Below, piece after piece: positions 1 through 7,581 of a stretch of DNA of 14,436 nt. The DNA is from JBKHJZ01 sp046537875 (GTDB lineage: Bacteria; Actinomycetota; Acidimicrobiia; Acidimicrobiales; VFJN01), in the NCBI GenBank assembly GCA_046537875.1, contig JBKHJZ010000075.1, positions 1 through 14,436 of the forward strand. Reading direction: 5' to 3'. Position numbers and translations under genes: made by a program. Position 1 is the stretch's first letter. Each line of letters begins with the position of its first letter. A model generated the notes under the pieces. It saw nothing but the letters and a program-made list of their open reading frames with translations, made no database searches and was not told the DNA's origin.

Positions 1-6
1 CTCGCG

Positions 7-1023
7 GTGGAGCTCGCCTGGTGGCAGCAGACGGTGCTGCGCGTGGTCGGGGTGCTGGTCGCCGTGCTCATCCCCGCCGGCACGCTCGTCTACGTCTTCC
101 TGTTCAAGATGATGAGCTTCATGCAGAGCCGGCTCGGGCCCATGGAGGCCGGGCCCTACGGCTCGCTGCAGCTGCTCGCCGAGGTCGGCAAGTGGGTGCA
201 GAAGGAGGACATCATCCCCTGGCGGGCCGACCGGAAGATGTTCGCCCTGGCGCCCTACATCGTGGTGCTCACGGTGTTCCTGACGCTCGTGCCGATCCCG
301 TTCGGGCCGAGCGCCTGGTTCGCCGATCTCGACGTCGGCGCCTTCTGGGTGCTGGCGGTCTCGTCGCTGTCGGTGATCGGCATCCTGGTGGCCGGCTGGG
401 CGTCGGCGAGCAAGTACTCGCTGCTCGGTGGCATCCGGGCGGCCGGCCAGCTCATCGCCTACGAGCTGCCGCTGATCCTGGCGGTGGTCGGCGTGGTGGT
501 CCAGGCCGGCACGATGGACCTCCAGGGCATCGTCGAGGCCCAGCACTCGGGGGCGATCTTCGGGTTCGGTGGGCTCGGCAACCCGTTCATCCTCACGCAG
601 TTCGTGGGGTTCGTGATCTTCCTCGTGGCCGTGCAGGCCGAGCTGGCCCAGGCGCCGTTCGACATGCCGATCGCCGAGTCCGAGCTGGTGACCGGCTACA
701 TGACCGAGTACTCGGGCATGCGGTTCCTGCTGTTCTTCATCGCCGAGTTCGCCACGGCGGGCGTGTTCGCGGCGATCGCCGCCACCCTCTACCTCGGCGG
801 CTGGAGCCTGCCGTTCGTGCCGCTCGACGCCACCTACATGAACGTGCTCGGGCCGCTGGTGCTGCTCGCCAAGATCATGCTGGTGGCGTTCCTGGTCTTC
901 TGGATCCGGTTCACCTACCCGCGCTTCCGTGAGGACCAGCTCCAGCAGCTTGCGTGGAAGGTCCTCATCCCGCTGTCGCTGGTCAACATCCTGGCGACCA
1001 TGGCTCTGAAGGTGGCCTGGTAG
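7..1023 (+). CDS. nuoH: NADH-quinone oxidoreductase subunit H (complex I, membrane subunit)
   Basis: NuoH anchors the peripheral arm of complex I to the membrane and forms much of the quinone chamber. The 338-residue product is strongly hydrophobic with about eight to nine membrane segments. Family signatures are the first cytoplasmic loop (SRLGPMEAGPYGSLQLLAE, about residues 41-59, followed by KED), the SKYSLLGGIRAAGQLIAYELP block (135-155) and the quinone-site loop APFDMPIAESELVTGYMTEY (216-235). The GTG at 7 is the first start visible, but the reading frame is open to the window edge, so the true start could lie a few codons upstream. Two classic motif positions differ from the common form: the GPNRVGP loop reads GPMEAGP, and the Arg before PFD is Gln215. 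It is followed directly by nuoI with no gap. Confidence 0.95.
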   Translation: MELAWWQQTVLRVVGVLVAVLIPAGTLVYVFLFKMMSFMQSRLGPMEAGPYGSLQLLAEVGKWVQKEDIIPWRADRKMFALAPYIVVLTVFLTLVPIPFGPSAWFADLDVGAFWVLAVSSLSVIGILVAGWASASKYSLLGGIRAAGQLIAYELPLILAVVGVVVQAGTMDLQGIVEAQHSGAIFGFGGLGNPFILTQFVGFVIFLVAVQAELAQAPFDMPIAESELVTGYMTEYSGMRFLLFFIAEFATAGVFAAIAATLYLGGWSLPFVPLDATYMNVLGPLVLLAKIMLVAFLVFWIRFTYPRFREDQLQQLAWKVLIPLSLVNILATMALKVAW

Positions 1024-1578
1024 ATGGCGAAGCTCTCAGGACCCAGGGTGCCGGGGCTCGTGACGGGGCTCTGGGTGACCCTCAGGACGATGTTCCGCAC
1101 CCTCTTCCCGTCCCGGGGCGTGAAGACGCTGATCCCGGCGCCGTCGAAGGGTGCGGCCACCGTGCAGTACCCGCACGAGAAGGAGACGCCGCCGCCCCGC
1201 GCCCGGGGCGTGATCGCGCTCAAGGAGGACAACTGCACGGTCTGCATGCTGTGCGCCCGCAGCTGCCCCGACTGGTGCATCTACATCGAGGGCCACAAGG
1301 AGACGGCCCCGCCGCGGCGCCCGGGCGGCAAGCCGCGCACGGTCAACAAGCTCGACCGCTTCGACATCGACTACTCGCTGTGCATGTACTGCGGCATCTG
1401 CGTCGAGGTCTGCCCGTTCGACGCGCTGTTCTGGAGCCCGGAGTACGAGTACTCCGAGGTGCATCTGGCCGACCTGCTCCACGACAAGGAGCGGCTGGGC
1501 GAGTGGATGGAGACCGTGCCCGACTTCGAGCCGTACGAGGCCGGCTCCGAGCAGAAGGTCCGGAAGGTGCCCCGCTGA
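1024..1578 (+). CDS. nuoI: NADH-quinone oxidoreductase subunit I (2x[4Fe-4S] ferredoxin-like)
   Basis: NuoI carries clusters N6a and N6b, which pass electrons from NuoG towards N2 and quinone at the membrane interface. The 184-residue product has two complete cluster motifs: C71-x2-C74-x2-C77-x3-C81 (CTVCMLCARSCP) and C120-x2-C123-x2-C126-x3-C130 (CMYCGICVEVCP). One extra Cys (C85) lies in DWCIY. The N-terminal 30 residues form the amphipathic membrane-associating helix typical of the family. The ATG starts on the base after the nuoH stop, and the stop overlaps the nuoJ start by one base, which implies translational coupling. A basic C-terminal tail (about 165-184) extends past the core. Confidence 0.97.
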   Translation: MAKLSGPRVPGLVTGLWVTLRTMFRTLFPSRGVKTLIPAPSKGAATVQYPHEKETPPPRARGVIALKEDNCTVCMLCARSCPDWCIYIEGHKETAPPRRPGGKPRTVNKLDRFDIDYSLCMYCGICVEVCPFDALFWSPEYEYSEVHLADLLHDKERLGEWMETVPDFEPYEAGSEQKVRKVPR

Positions 1579-2090
1579 TGGTGGCCCAGAACGTCTTCTT
1601 CTACCTGATCGCCGCGGTGATGGTGGCGTCCGCCGTGGCGGTGGTGACCACCAAGAACGTGGTGCACGCCGCGGTGTACCTGGTGGTGGTGTTCGCCGGG
1701 GTGGCCGCGACCTACCTGCTGCTGGCCGCCGAGTTCGTGGCGGTCACCCAGATCCTGCTCTACATCGGGGCGATCATGGTGCTGATGCTGTTCGGCATCA
1801 TGCTGACCCGCGCCCGGATCGGCCGCGAGATCGACCTGACGCACGATCACTGGTACGTGGGGCTGGTCACCGCGGTGCTGCTGGTGGGCGTGACCGGCTA
1901 CGCGCTCGTCGAGGCCTTCGGCGACGACCCGCTGCCCGCCGACCTGCGGGTCGACCAGGTGGCCGACAGCAACGCGGCCACGGTCAGCGACACCGTGTTC
2001 TCGCAGTACCTGGTGCCGTTCGAGGTGGTGTCGGTGCTGCTGCTGGCCGCGCTGGTCGGGGCGATCGTGATCGCACGGAAGGATCGCTGA
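1578..2090 (+). CDS. nuoJ: NADH-quinone oxidoreductase subunit J
   Basis: NuoJ is a small membrane subunit beside NuoK; its third helix undergoes the pi-bulge change linked to the coupling path. The 170-residue product has five predicted membrane segments. The conserved third-helix block AAEFVAVTQILLYIGAIMVL (50-69) followed by MLFGIML is clear. The ATG at 1578 shares its A with the nuoI TGA stop (TGATG), so this start is favoured; the frame is open much further upstream but that part lies inside nuoI and nuoH. The loop between helices 4 and 5 (about residues 110-143) is acidic and variable. nuoK begins 4 bp after the stop. Confidence 0.95.
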   Translation: MVAQNVFFYLIAAVMVASAVAVVTTKNVVHAAVYLVVVFAGVAATYLLLAAEFVAVTQILLYIGAIMVLMLFGIMLTRARIGREIDLTHDHWYVGLVTAVLLVGVTGYALVEAFGDDPLPADLRVDQVADSNAATVSDTVFSQYLVPFEVVSVLLLAALVGAIVIARKDR

Positions 2091-2094
2091 GGCC

Positions 2095-2406
2095 GTGTTC
2101 GACGAGCTGATGCTCAACCAGTTCCTGCTGCTGGGGGCCATCCTCTTCAGCATCGGGGTCTACGGCGTGCTGGCCCGCCGCAACGCCGTGATGGTGCTGA
2201 TGTCGATCGAGCTCGTGCTCAACGCGGTCAACATCAACCTGCTGGCGTTCGGCGCCGCCGCCAACGACCCGGTCGGCGCGGTGTTCGCCCTGTTCGTCAT
2301 CGCGGTGGCCGCCGCCGAGGTGGGCGTGGGCCTCGCGATCGTGCTGATCATCTACCGCAACCGCCACAGCGTCGACCTGGCCGACGTCGACGCGATGAAG
2401 GGCTGA
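2095..2406 (+). CDS. nuoK: NADH-quinone oxidoreductase subunit K
   Basis: NuoK is an MrpC-like three-helix subunit that supplies buried glutamates to the proton path. At 103 residues it is normal family length. The two essential acidic residues are present: Glu39 in MSIELVLNAVN and Glu75 in AAAEVGVGLAI, matching E. coli Glu36 and Glu72. A GTG start at 2095 lies 4 bp after nuoJ; an internal ATG at codon 6 is possible but would shorten the first helix. It ends 7 bp before the nuoL GTG. Confidence 0.96.
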   Translation: MFDELMLNQFLLLGAILFSIGVYGVLARRNAVMVLMSIELVLNAVNINLLAFGAAANDPVGAVFALFVIAVAAAEVGVGLAIVLIIYRNRHSVDLADVDAMKG

Positions 2407-2413
2407 GGACGCC

Positions 2414-4450
2414 GTGCTCGACCAGGCCTGGATCATCCCCCTCATCCCCGCTGCGTCGTTCTTCGTGATCCTGCTGGTGGGGAAGCGCCTGCCGCGGGGC
2501 GGCAGCGAGGTGGGCATCGCCGCGGTGGGGGTGGCGCTGCTGCTGGCCCTCGTCACCAACGTCCAGTGGTTCTCCCACGTCGACGACGCCGGCGGTCATG
2601 GCGGGGTGGCGCCCTACGAGCAGTCCTGGACCTGGTTCCAGAGCGGCGGCGTCGACATCACCGTCGGCATGCTGCTCGACGGGCCGGCGGTGATGATGCT
2701 GCTGGTCGTCACGGTGGTGTCGCTGCTCGTGCACGTCTACTCCACCGACTACGTGCGCGGCGACCGCCGCTACACGCACTTCTTCGCGTTCCTCTCGCTC
2801 TTCACCGCCTCGATGCTCGGGCTGGTCATGGCGAAGACCACCCTGCAGCTCATCGTCGCCTGGGAGCTGGTGGGCCTCTGCTCGTTCGTGCTGATCGGCC
2901 ACTGGTGGGAGGAGAAGGCCAACAGCGACGCCGCGCTCAAGGCGTTCATCACCAACCGGGTGGGCGACGTGGGCCTGCTGATCGGCGTGATCACGCTGTT
3001 CTTCGCCGCGGGGCAGACCTTCGACATCGTGGAGATCAACACGCTGGCGATCGCGGGCGAGATCAGCCACCTCGCGCTGCTGGTGGCGTCGGTGGCGCTG
3101 GTGGCCGCGGTGATGTCGAAGTCGGGCCAGTTCATCCTCCACACCTGGCTGCCCGACGCGATGGCCGGGCCCACGCCGGTGTCGGCCCTGATCCACGCGG
3201 CCACGATGGTGGTGGCCGGCATCTACATGGTGGCGCGGCTCTACGGGGTGTTCTTCGAGGGGCTGTCGATCGGCACCTCGAGCGTCAACCTGCTGGCGGT
3301 GGTGGGGGGCGTCACGGTCATCGGCGGGGCCGGGCTCGCCTTCGTGCAGAACGACATCAAGAAGGTGCTCGCCTACTCCACGGTCAGCCAGCTCGGCTAC
3401 ATGGTGATGGCGCTGGGCGTCGGCGCCTGGACGGCCGCCCTCTTCCACCTGTTCACCCACGCGTTCTTCAAGGCCGGCCTGTTCCTCGGCTCCGGCTCGG
3501 TCAGCCACGCGGTGCACAGCTTCGACATGAAGGCCGACATGGGCGGGCTGCGCCGGTGGATGCCGCACACGTTCCGCACCTTCATGATCTGCACCGCCGC
3601 GCTGATCGGCATCTTCCCGCTGGCCGGCTTCTGGTCGAAGGACGAGATCCTCGCGGGGGCCTCGCAGCTCGGCGGCGAGGGCGCCTACACCGCGTTCATG
3701 GTGGTCGGCGTCGTCGGTGCGCTGATGACCGCCGCCTACATGACCCGCACCGTGTACTACACGTTCTTCGGCGAGTTCCGGGGGCACGGCCACCCGCACG
3801 AGTCGGGGCCGCTGATCACGGTGCCGCTGTGGATCCTGGCCGGCCTGGCCGTCGTGGCCGGGGTGGCCAACCTGCCGGAGGCCCTGGTGCCCGGCGACCT
3901 GGCCCTGCGGTTCGAGCACTACTACGAGCCGGTGGCCGCCTACTTCCCGAGCGCCCTCGACACGTTCAGCCACCCGGAGTTCAGCTGGTCGATCGCCATC
4001 GGCAGCACGATCGTCGCCCTGGCCGGCATCGGGCTGGCCTACGCCTGGTACTGGCGGGGGCTCGGGCCCCAGCGCATCACCGAGCGCAGCATCGCGGCCC
4101 GCACCGGCTACCGGTTCCTGGTCGAGAAGTACTACTTCGACCACCTCTACAGCGGCGTCATCGCCGGCGGCACCAAGGGGCCGGTCGCCCGTGCCGTCTA
4201 CTGGGTCGACCAGCACGTGGTCGACGGCGTGGTCGACGGCGCCGGGCGCCTCGCCACCCTCTTCGGGCGGCTCGTCTACCGCTACGTCGACCAGCGGGTG
4301 GTCGACGGCGTGGTGAACGGGTCGGCCACGGCCGCCGGGGGCGGCGGCCAGGTCCTCCGCCGGATCACCACCGGCAAGGTGCAGCAGTACGGGGCGCTGC
4401 TCTTCGGAGCGACCGCCGTGTTCGCCGGCGCCATCATCCTCTTCGTCTGA
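2414..4450 (+). CDS. nuoL: NADH-quinone oxidoreductase subunit L (antiporter-like)
   Basis: NuoL is the distal antiporter-like subunit of complex I, with a proton channel and the long lateral helix that braces NuoM and NuoN. The 678-residue product keeps the channel residues: Glu151 (LIVAWELVGLCSF), Lys236 (VMSKSGQF), His261 (ALIHAATMV), Lys353 (FFKAGLFL) and Lys409 (FWSKDEIL), corresponding to E. coli Glu144, Lys229, His254, Lys342 and Lys399. The QNDIKKVLAYSTVSQLGYM block (312-330) is canonical. GTG start at 2414. An unusual feature is a tandem repeat near the C-terminus: VDQHVVDGVVDG (598-609) and VDQRVVDGVVNG (625-636), 27 residues apart and 81 bp apart in the DNA, in the linker before the last membrane helix. 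Confidence 0.97.
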   Translation: MLDQAWIIPLIPAASFFVILLVGKRLPRGGSEVGIAAVGVALLLALVTNVQWFSHVDDAGGHGGVAPYEQSWTWFQSGGVDITVGMLLDGPAVMMLLVVTVVSLLVHVYSTDYVRGDRRYTHFFAFLSLFTASMLGLVMAKTTLQLIVAWELVGLCSFVLIGHWWEEKANSDAALKAFITNRVGDVGLLIGVITLFFAAGQTFDIVEINTLAIAGEISHLALLVASVALVAAVMSKSGQFILHTWLPDAMAGPTPVSALIHAATMVVAGIYMVARLYGVFFEGLSIGTSSVNLLAVVGGVTVIGGAGLAFVQNDIKKVLAYSTVSQLGYMVMALGVGAWTAALFHLFTHAFFKAGLFLGSGSVSHAVHSFDMKADMGGLRRWMPHTFRTFMICTAALIGIFPLAGFWSKDEILAGASQLGGEGAYTAFMVVGVVGALMTAAYMTRTVYYTFFGEFRGHGHPHESGPLITVPLWILAGLAVVAGVANLPEALVPGDLALRFEHYYEPVAAYFPSALDTFSHPEFSWSIAIGSTIVALAGIGLAYAWYWRGLGPQRITERSIAARTGYRFLVEKYYFDHLYSGVIAGGTKGPVARAVYWVDQHVVDGVVDGAGRLATLFGRLVYRYVDQRVVDGVVNGSATAAGGGGQVLRRITTGKVQQYGALLFGATAVFAGAIILFV

Positions 4451-4472
4451 CGGCAATCGCCGAGGGTCATCG

Positions 4473-6035
4473 ATGAACAACAACGAGTTCCTCACCGACT
4501 GGGGCCTGACGCTCACCGTGTTCCTGCCGCTGGCGGGGGCGCTGGTGATGCTGCTCATCCCCCGGGACGACGAGCGGACCCACAAGTGGGTGGCGCTGGT
4601 CGCCTCGCTGGCCGCGGCCGGCGTCGGCGTCGCGGTGATGGCCGACTTCGACTACGGGGCCACCGACCGCCTGCAGTTCGTGGTCGACCGCTCGTGGATC
4701 GACATCATCAGCAGCCGCTACGTGCTGGGCATCGACGGCCTGTCGCTGCCGCTGATGGCGCTGACCCTGCTGGTCACGCCGCTGTGCGTGATCTACAGCT
4801 GGAACCACCTCCCCGAGCCCCGCAACGCCAAGGCGTTCCTCATCCTGCTGCTGGTGCTGCACACCGGCATGCTCGGCACGTTCGCGGCGCAGGACCTCAT
4901 CCTCTTCTTCGTGTTCTTCGAGGTCGTGCTGCTGCCGATGTACTTCATGATCGGGGTCTGGGGCGGCGAGGAGCGCCAGTACGCCGCGATCAAGTTCTTC
5001 CTGTTCACGCTGTTCGGCTCGGCGCTGATGATCGTGAGCTTCCTCGCGCTGTTCTTCGTGACGGGCGGCGAGACGTTCGTGATGGGCTCGCTCGCCGAGC
5101 GGGTCGCCGACCCGGGGGCGTTCGGCATCGACGCCATCCCCCGGGTGACGCAGCTGCTGATCTTCGGCGGCATGTTCATGGGCTTCGGCATCAAGGTGCC
5201 GATGTTCCCGTTCCACACCTGGCTGCCCGACGCCCACACCCAGGCGCCGACCGTGGGCTCGGTGATCCTGGCCGCGATCCTGCTGAAGCTGGGCACCTAC
5301 GGGTTCGTGCGGGTGGCGCTGCCGATCCTGCCCGAGGCGGCCATCTCGTGGGCCCCGTGGATCGGGCTCCTGGCGGTGATCGGGATCATCTACGGCGCGC
5401 TCGCCTGCCTGGCGCAGACCGACATGAAGCGGCTCATCGCGTTCTCGTCGGTGGCGCACATGGGGTTCACCATGCTGGGCATCGCCACGCTCACCGACTT
5501 CGGCCTCAACGCCGCGGTCATGGGCATGGTGGCGCACGGCCTGATCACCGGCATGCTCTTCTTCCTCGCCGGCTCGGTGAAGGAGCGCTACCACACGCTG
5601 GAGATCCGGCGGCTGGGCGGCATCCTGGTGACCGCACCGCGCCTCGGCTGGGTGCTGGGCTTCTCGGCGATGGCGTCGCTCGGCCTGCCGGGCCTGGCGG
5701 GCTTCTGGGGCGAGTTCCCGGCGATCCTCTCGGCGTACCAGCCGGGGGCGGGGCTGTCCGAGGCGGTGTTCCGCACCTACATGGTGGTGGCCGCGGTCGG
5801 CACGGTGTTCGCCGCCGGCTACCTGCTCTGGCTCTACCAGCGCACCGCGTTCGGCACCCCCAACGGCGACCACGCCGGCGAGGAGATCGAGGACGTGACC
5901 CTGCCGGAGTGGGTGGCGTGGCTGCCGATGCTGGTGCTGATCCTGGCGATCGGCGTCTACCCGAACCTCGTGTTCCGGGTGACCGACGGGCAGCTGAGCG
6001 CGGTGGCCGAGGCGCTCGCCGCGATGGGGGGCTGA
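4473..6035 (+). CDS. nuoM: NADH-quinone oxidoreductase subunit M (antiporter-like)
   Basis: NuoM is the middle antiporter-like proton channel of the complex I membrane arm. The 520-residue product has about 14 membrane helices and all key residues: Glu150 (FFVFFEVVLLPMYF), Lys241 (FGIKVPMFPFHTWLPDAH), Lys272 (AILLKLGTYGF) and Glu413 (FWGEFPAI), equivalent to E. coli Glu144, Lys234, Lys265 and Glu407. The ATG at 4473 has a GAGGGT Shine-Dalgarno-like stretch about 5 bases upstream. The 22-bp gap after nuoL is the widest between nuo genes here. nuoN follows 6 bp after the stop. Confidence 0.97.
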   Translation: MNNNEFLTDWGLTLTVFLPLAGALVMLLIPRDDERTHKWVALVASLAAAGVGVAVMADFDYGATDRLQFVVDRSWIDIISSRYVLGIDGLSLPLMALTLLVTPLCVIYSWNHLPEPRNAKAFLILLLVLHTGMLGTFAAQDLILFFVFFEVVLLPMYFMIGVWGGEERQYAAIKFFLFTLFGSALMIVSFLALFFVTGGETFVMGSLAERVADPGAFGIDAIPRVTQLLIFGGMFMGFGIKVPMFPFHTWLPDAHTQAPTVGSVILAAILLKLGTYGFVRVALPILPEAAISWAPWIGLLAVIGIIYGALACLAQTDMKRLIAFSSVAHMGFTMLGIATLTDFGLNAAVMGMVAHGLITGMLFFLAGSVKERYHTLEIRRLGGILVTAPRLGWVLGFSAMASLGLPGLAGFWGEFPAILSAYQPGAGLSEAVFRTYMVVAAVGTVFAAGYLLWLYQRTAFGTPNGDHAGEEIEDVTLPEWVAWLPMLVLILAIGVYPNLVFRVTDGQLSAVAEALAAMGG

Positions 6036-6041
6036 TCCGCC

Positions 6042-7565
6042 GTGCCCGGTGCTGCACTGGCGAGCATCGCCACCGTCGGCCAGGCGGCCGACGGCGGCTT
6101 CGTCCGCCCGGCGATCGACTGGCACGCCATGGCGCCCGACCTGGTGCTGGTCGCCACCCTGTGCGTGGTGCTGGTGGCCGACCTCTTCCTGGCCGAGGAC
6201 CGCAAGGGGGTGCTGCCGTCGCTGGCCGGCCTCGGGCTGCTCGTCGCGGTGGTGCCGGTGCTCACGCTGGCCGTCGACGGCACCGACCGTGCGATGTTCG
6301 GCGGCGCCTACGCGGTCGACGGCTTCGCCCTGGTGCTGAAGGCGCTGTTCCTGATCGCCGGCTACGTGGTGGTGCTGCAGTCGACCAACTACGTGGCCGA
6401 GGGCGACTACGCCGAGGGCGAGTACTACGTGCTGCTGCTGTCGTCGATCCTCGGCATGACCGTGATGGCGTCGGCCCGCGACCTGGTCACGATCTTCGTG
6501 GCGCTCGAGCTGCTGTCGATCCCCGCCTACCTGCTCGCCGGCTGGCGCAAGCACGACCTGAAGAGCAACGAGGCGGGCGTCAAGTACTACCTCATGGGCG
6601 TGTTCGCCACCGGCGTGCTGCTCTACGGGATGTCGCTGCTCTACGGGGTGGCGGGGTCGACGATGCTCCGCGACATCGGCGCCGCCCTGGCCGGGGGCGA
6701 GAGCGTGCCGGTGATCTCGCTGGCCGTGGTGTTCGTGCTCGCCGGCTTCGCGTTCAAGGTGTCGGCGGTCCCGTTCCACACCTGGGCGCCCGACACCTAC
6801 GAGGGCGCCCCCACGCCGATCACCGCGTTCCTGTCGGTGCTGTCGAAGGGCGCGGGCTTCGTGGCGCTGGTGCTGCTCGTCCTCATCGGGTTCGAGGGCC
6901 GCAGCGACGTGGTCGAGCCGCTCATGTGGGTGCTGGCCGCGCTGTCGATGACGATCGGCAACGTGGTCGCGCTGCGCCAGACCAACGTGGTGCGGATGCT
7001 CGCCTACTCGGGCGTCTCCCAGGCCGGCTTCATGCTGGCCCCGCTGGCGGTGGTGGGGCAGATCGGCGGCGACGCCGGCAGCGCGATCGTCACCTACCTA
7101 CTGATCTACGCGGTGATGAACCTGGGCGCCTTCACGGCGGTCATGGCGATCGCCCGCAAGACTCGCAGCGCCGAGCTGCGCACGTTCGGCGGCCTGTTCG
7201 AGTACGCGCCGTCGCTGGCCGTGCTCATGTCCGTCTTCCTGTTCTCGCTCGCGGGCGTGCCCCCGCTGGCGGGCTGGCTGGCGAAGTTCGTGGTGTTCCG
7301 GGCGGTCATCGACGCCGGCACCGGCTGGGCCTACGCCCTGGCGGTCGTCATGGCGGTGAACACGGTGATCTCCCTCGGCTACTACGCCAACGTGGCCCGC
7401 GAGATGTGGATGAACCCGGTGCACGAGGGCGACCGAACGCCGGTGCGGGTGCCCGTGTCGCTGCGCGGCGCCCTGGCCATCACCGGCGTGCTGACGCTGG
7501 CCTTCGGGGTGACGCAGTGGGCCACCGAGCTGGGCGACCTGGCCGAGCTCGTGGCGGCGTTGTGA
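6042..7565 (+). CDS. nuoN: NADH-quinone oxidoreductase subunit N (antiporter-like)
   Basis: NuoN is the proximal antiporter-like channel of the membrane arm. The 507-residue product keeps Glu156 (FVALELLSIPAYLLAG), Lys239 (FAFKVSAVPFHTWAPDTYEG) and Lys269 (SVLSKGAGF), equivalent to E. coli Glu133, Lys217 and Lys247. Further typical blocks are RQTNVVRMLAYSGVSQAGF and a PPLAGWLAKF segment near residue 407. The GTG start at 6042 gives a 25-30 residue N-terminal stretch before the first strong helix, so a slightly later start is possible. It closes the nuo run, and the next gene starts 16 bp after its stop, probably on the same transcript. Confidence 0.96.
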   Translation: MPGAALASIATVGQAADGGFVRPAIDWHAMAPDLVLVATLCVVLVADLFLAEDRKGVLPSLAGLGLLVAVVPVLTLAVDGTDRAMFGGAYAVDGFALVLKALFLIAGYVVVLQSTNYVAEGDYAEGEYYVLLLSSILGMTVMASARDLVTIFVALELLSIPAYLLAGWRKHDLKSNEAGVKYYLMGVFATGVLLYGMSLLYGVAGSTMLRDIGAALAGGESVPVISLAVVFVLAGFAFKVSAVPFHTWAPDTYEGAPTPITAFLSVLSKGAGFVALVLLVLIGFEGRSDVVEPLMWVLAALSMTIGNVVALRQTNVVRMLAYSGVSQAGFMLAPLAVVGQIGGDAGSAIVTYLLIYAVMNLGAFTAVMAIARKTRSAELRTFGGLFEYAPSLAVLMSVFLFSLAGVPPLAGWLAKFVVFRAVIDAGTGWAYALAVVMAVNTVISLGYYANVAREMWMNPVHEGDRTPVRVPVSLRGALAITGVLTLAFGVTQWATELGDLAELVAAL

Positions 7566-7581
7566 GGCGCTCCGCCGCGCC

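Noticed and set aside
2348..4585. Long open frame on the minus strand opposite nuoL (745 codons)
   Set aside because: Its translation is low-complexity His/Gly/Asp/Glu/Arg-rich text with no domain, the mirror of a GC-rich real gene. nuoL has clear family motifs on the other strand.
4467..6779. Long minus-strand open frame opposite nuoM and nuoN (770 codons)
   Set aside because: Same shadow effect: repetitive His/Gln/Arg/Glu translation, crossing two real genes and their gap.
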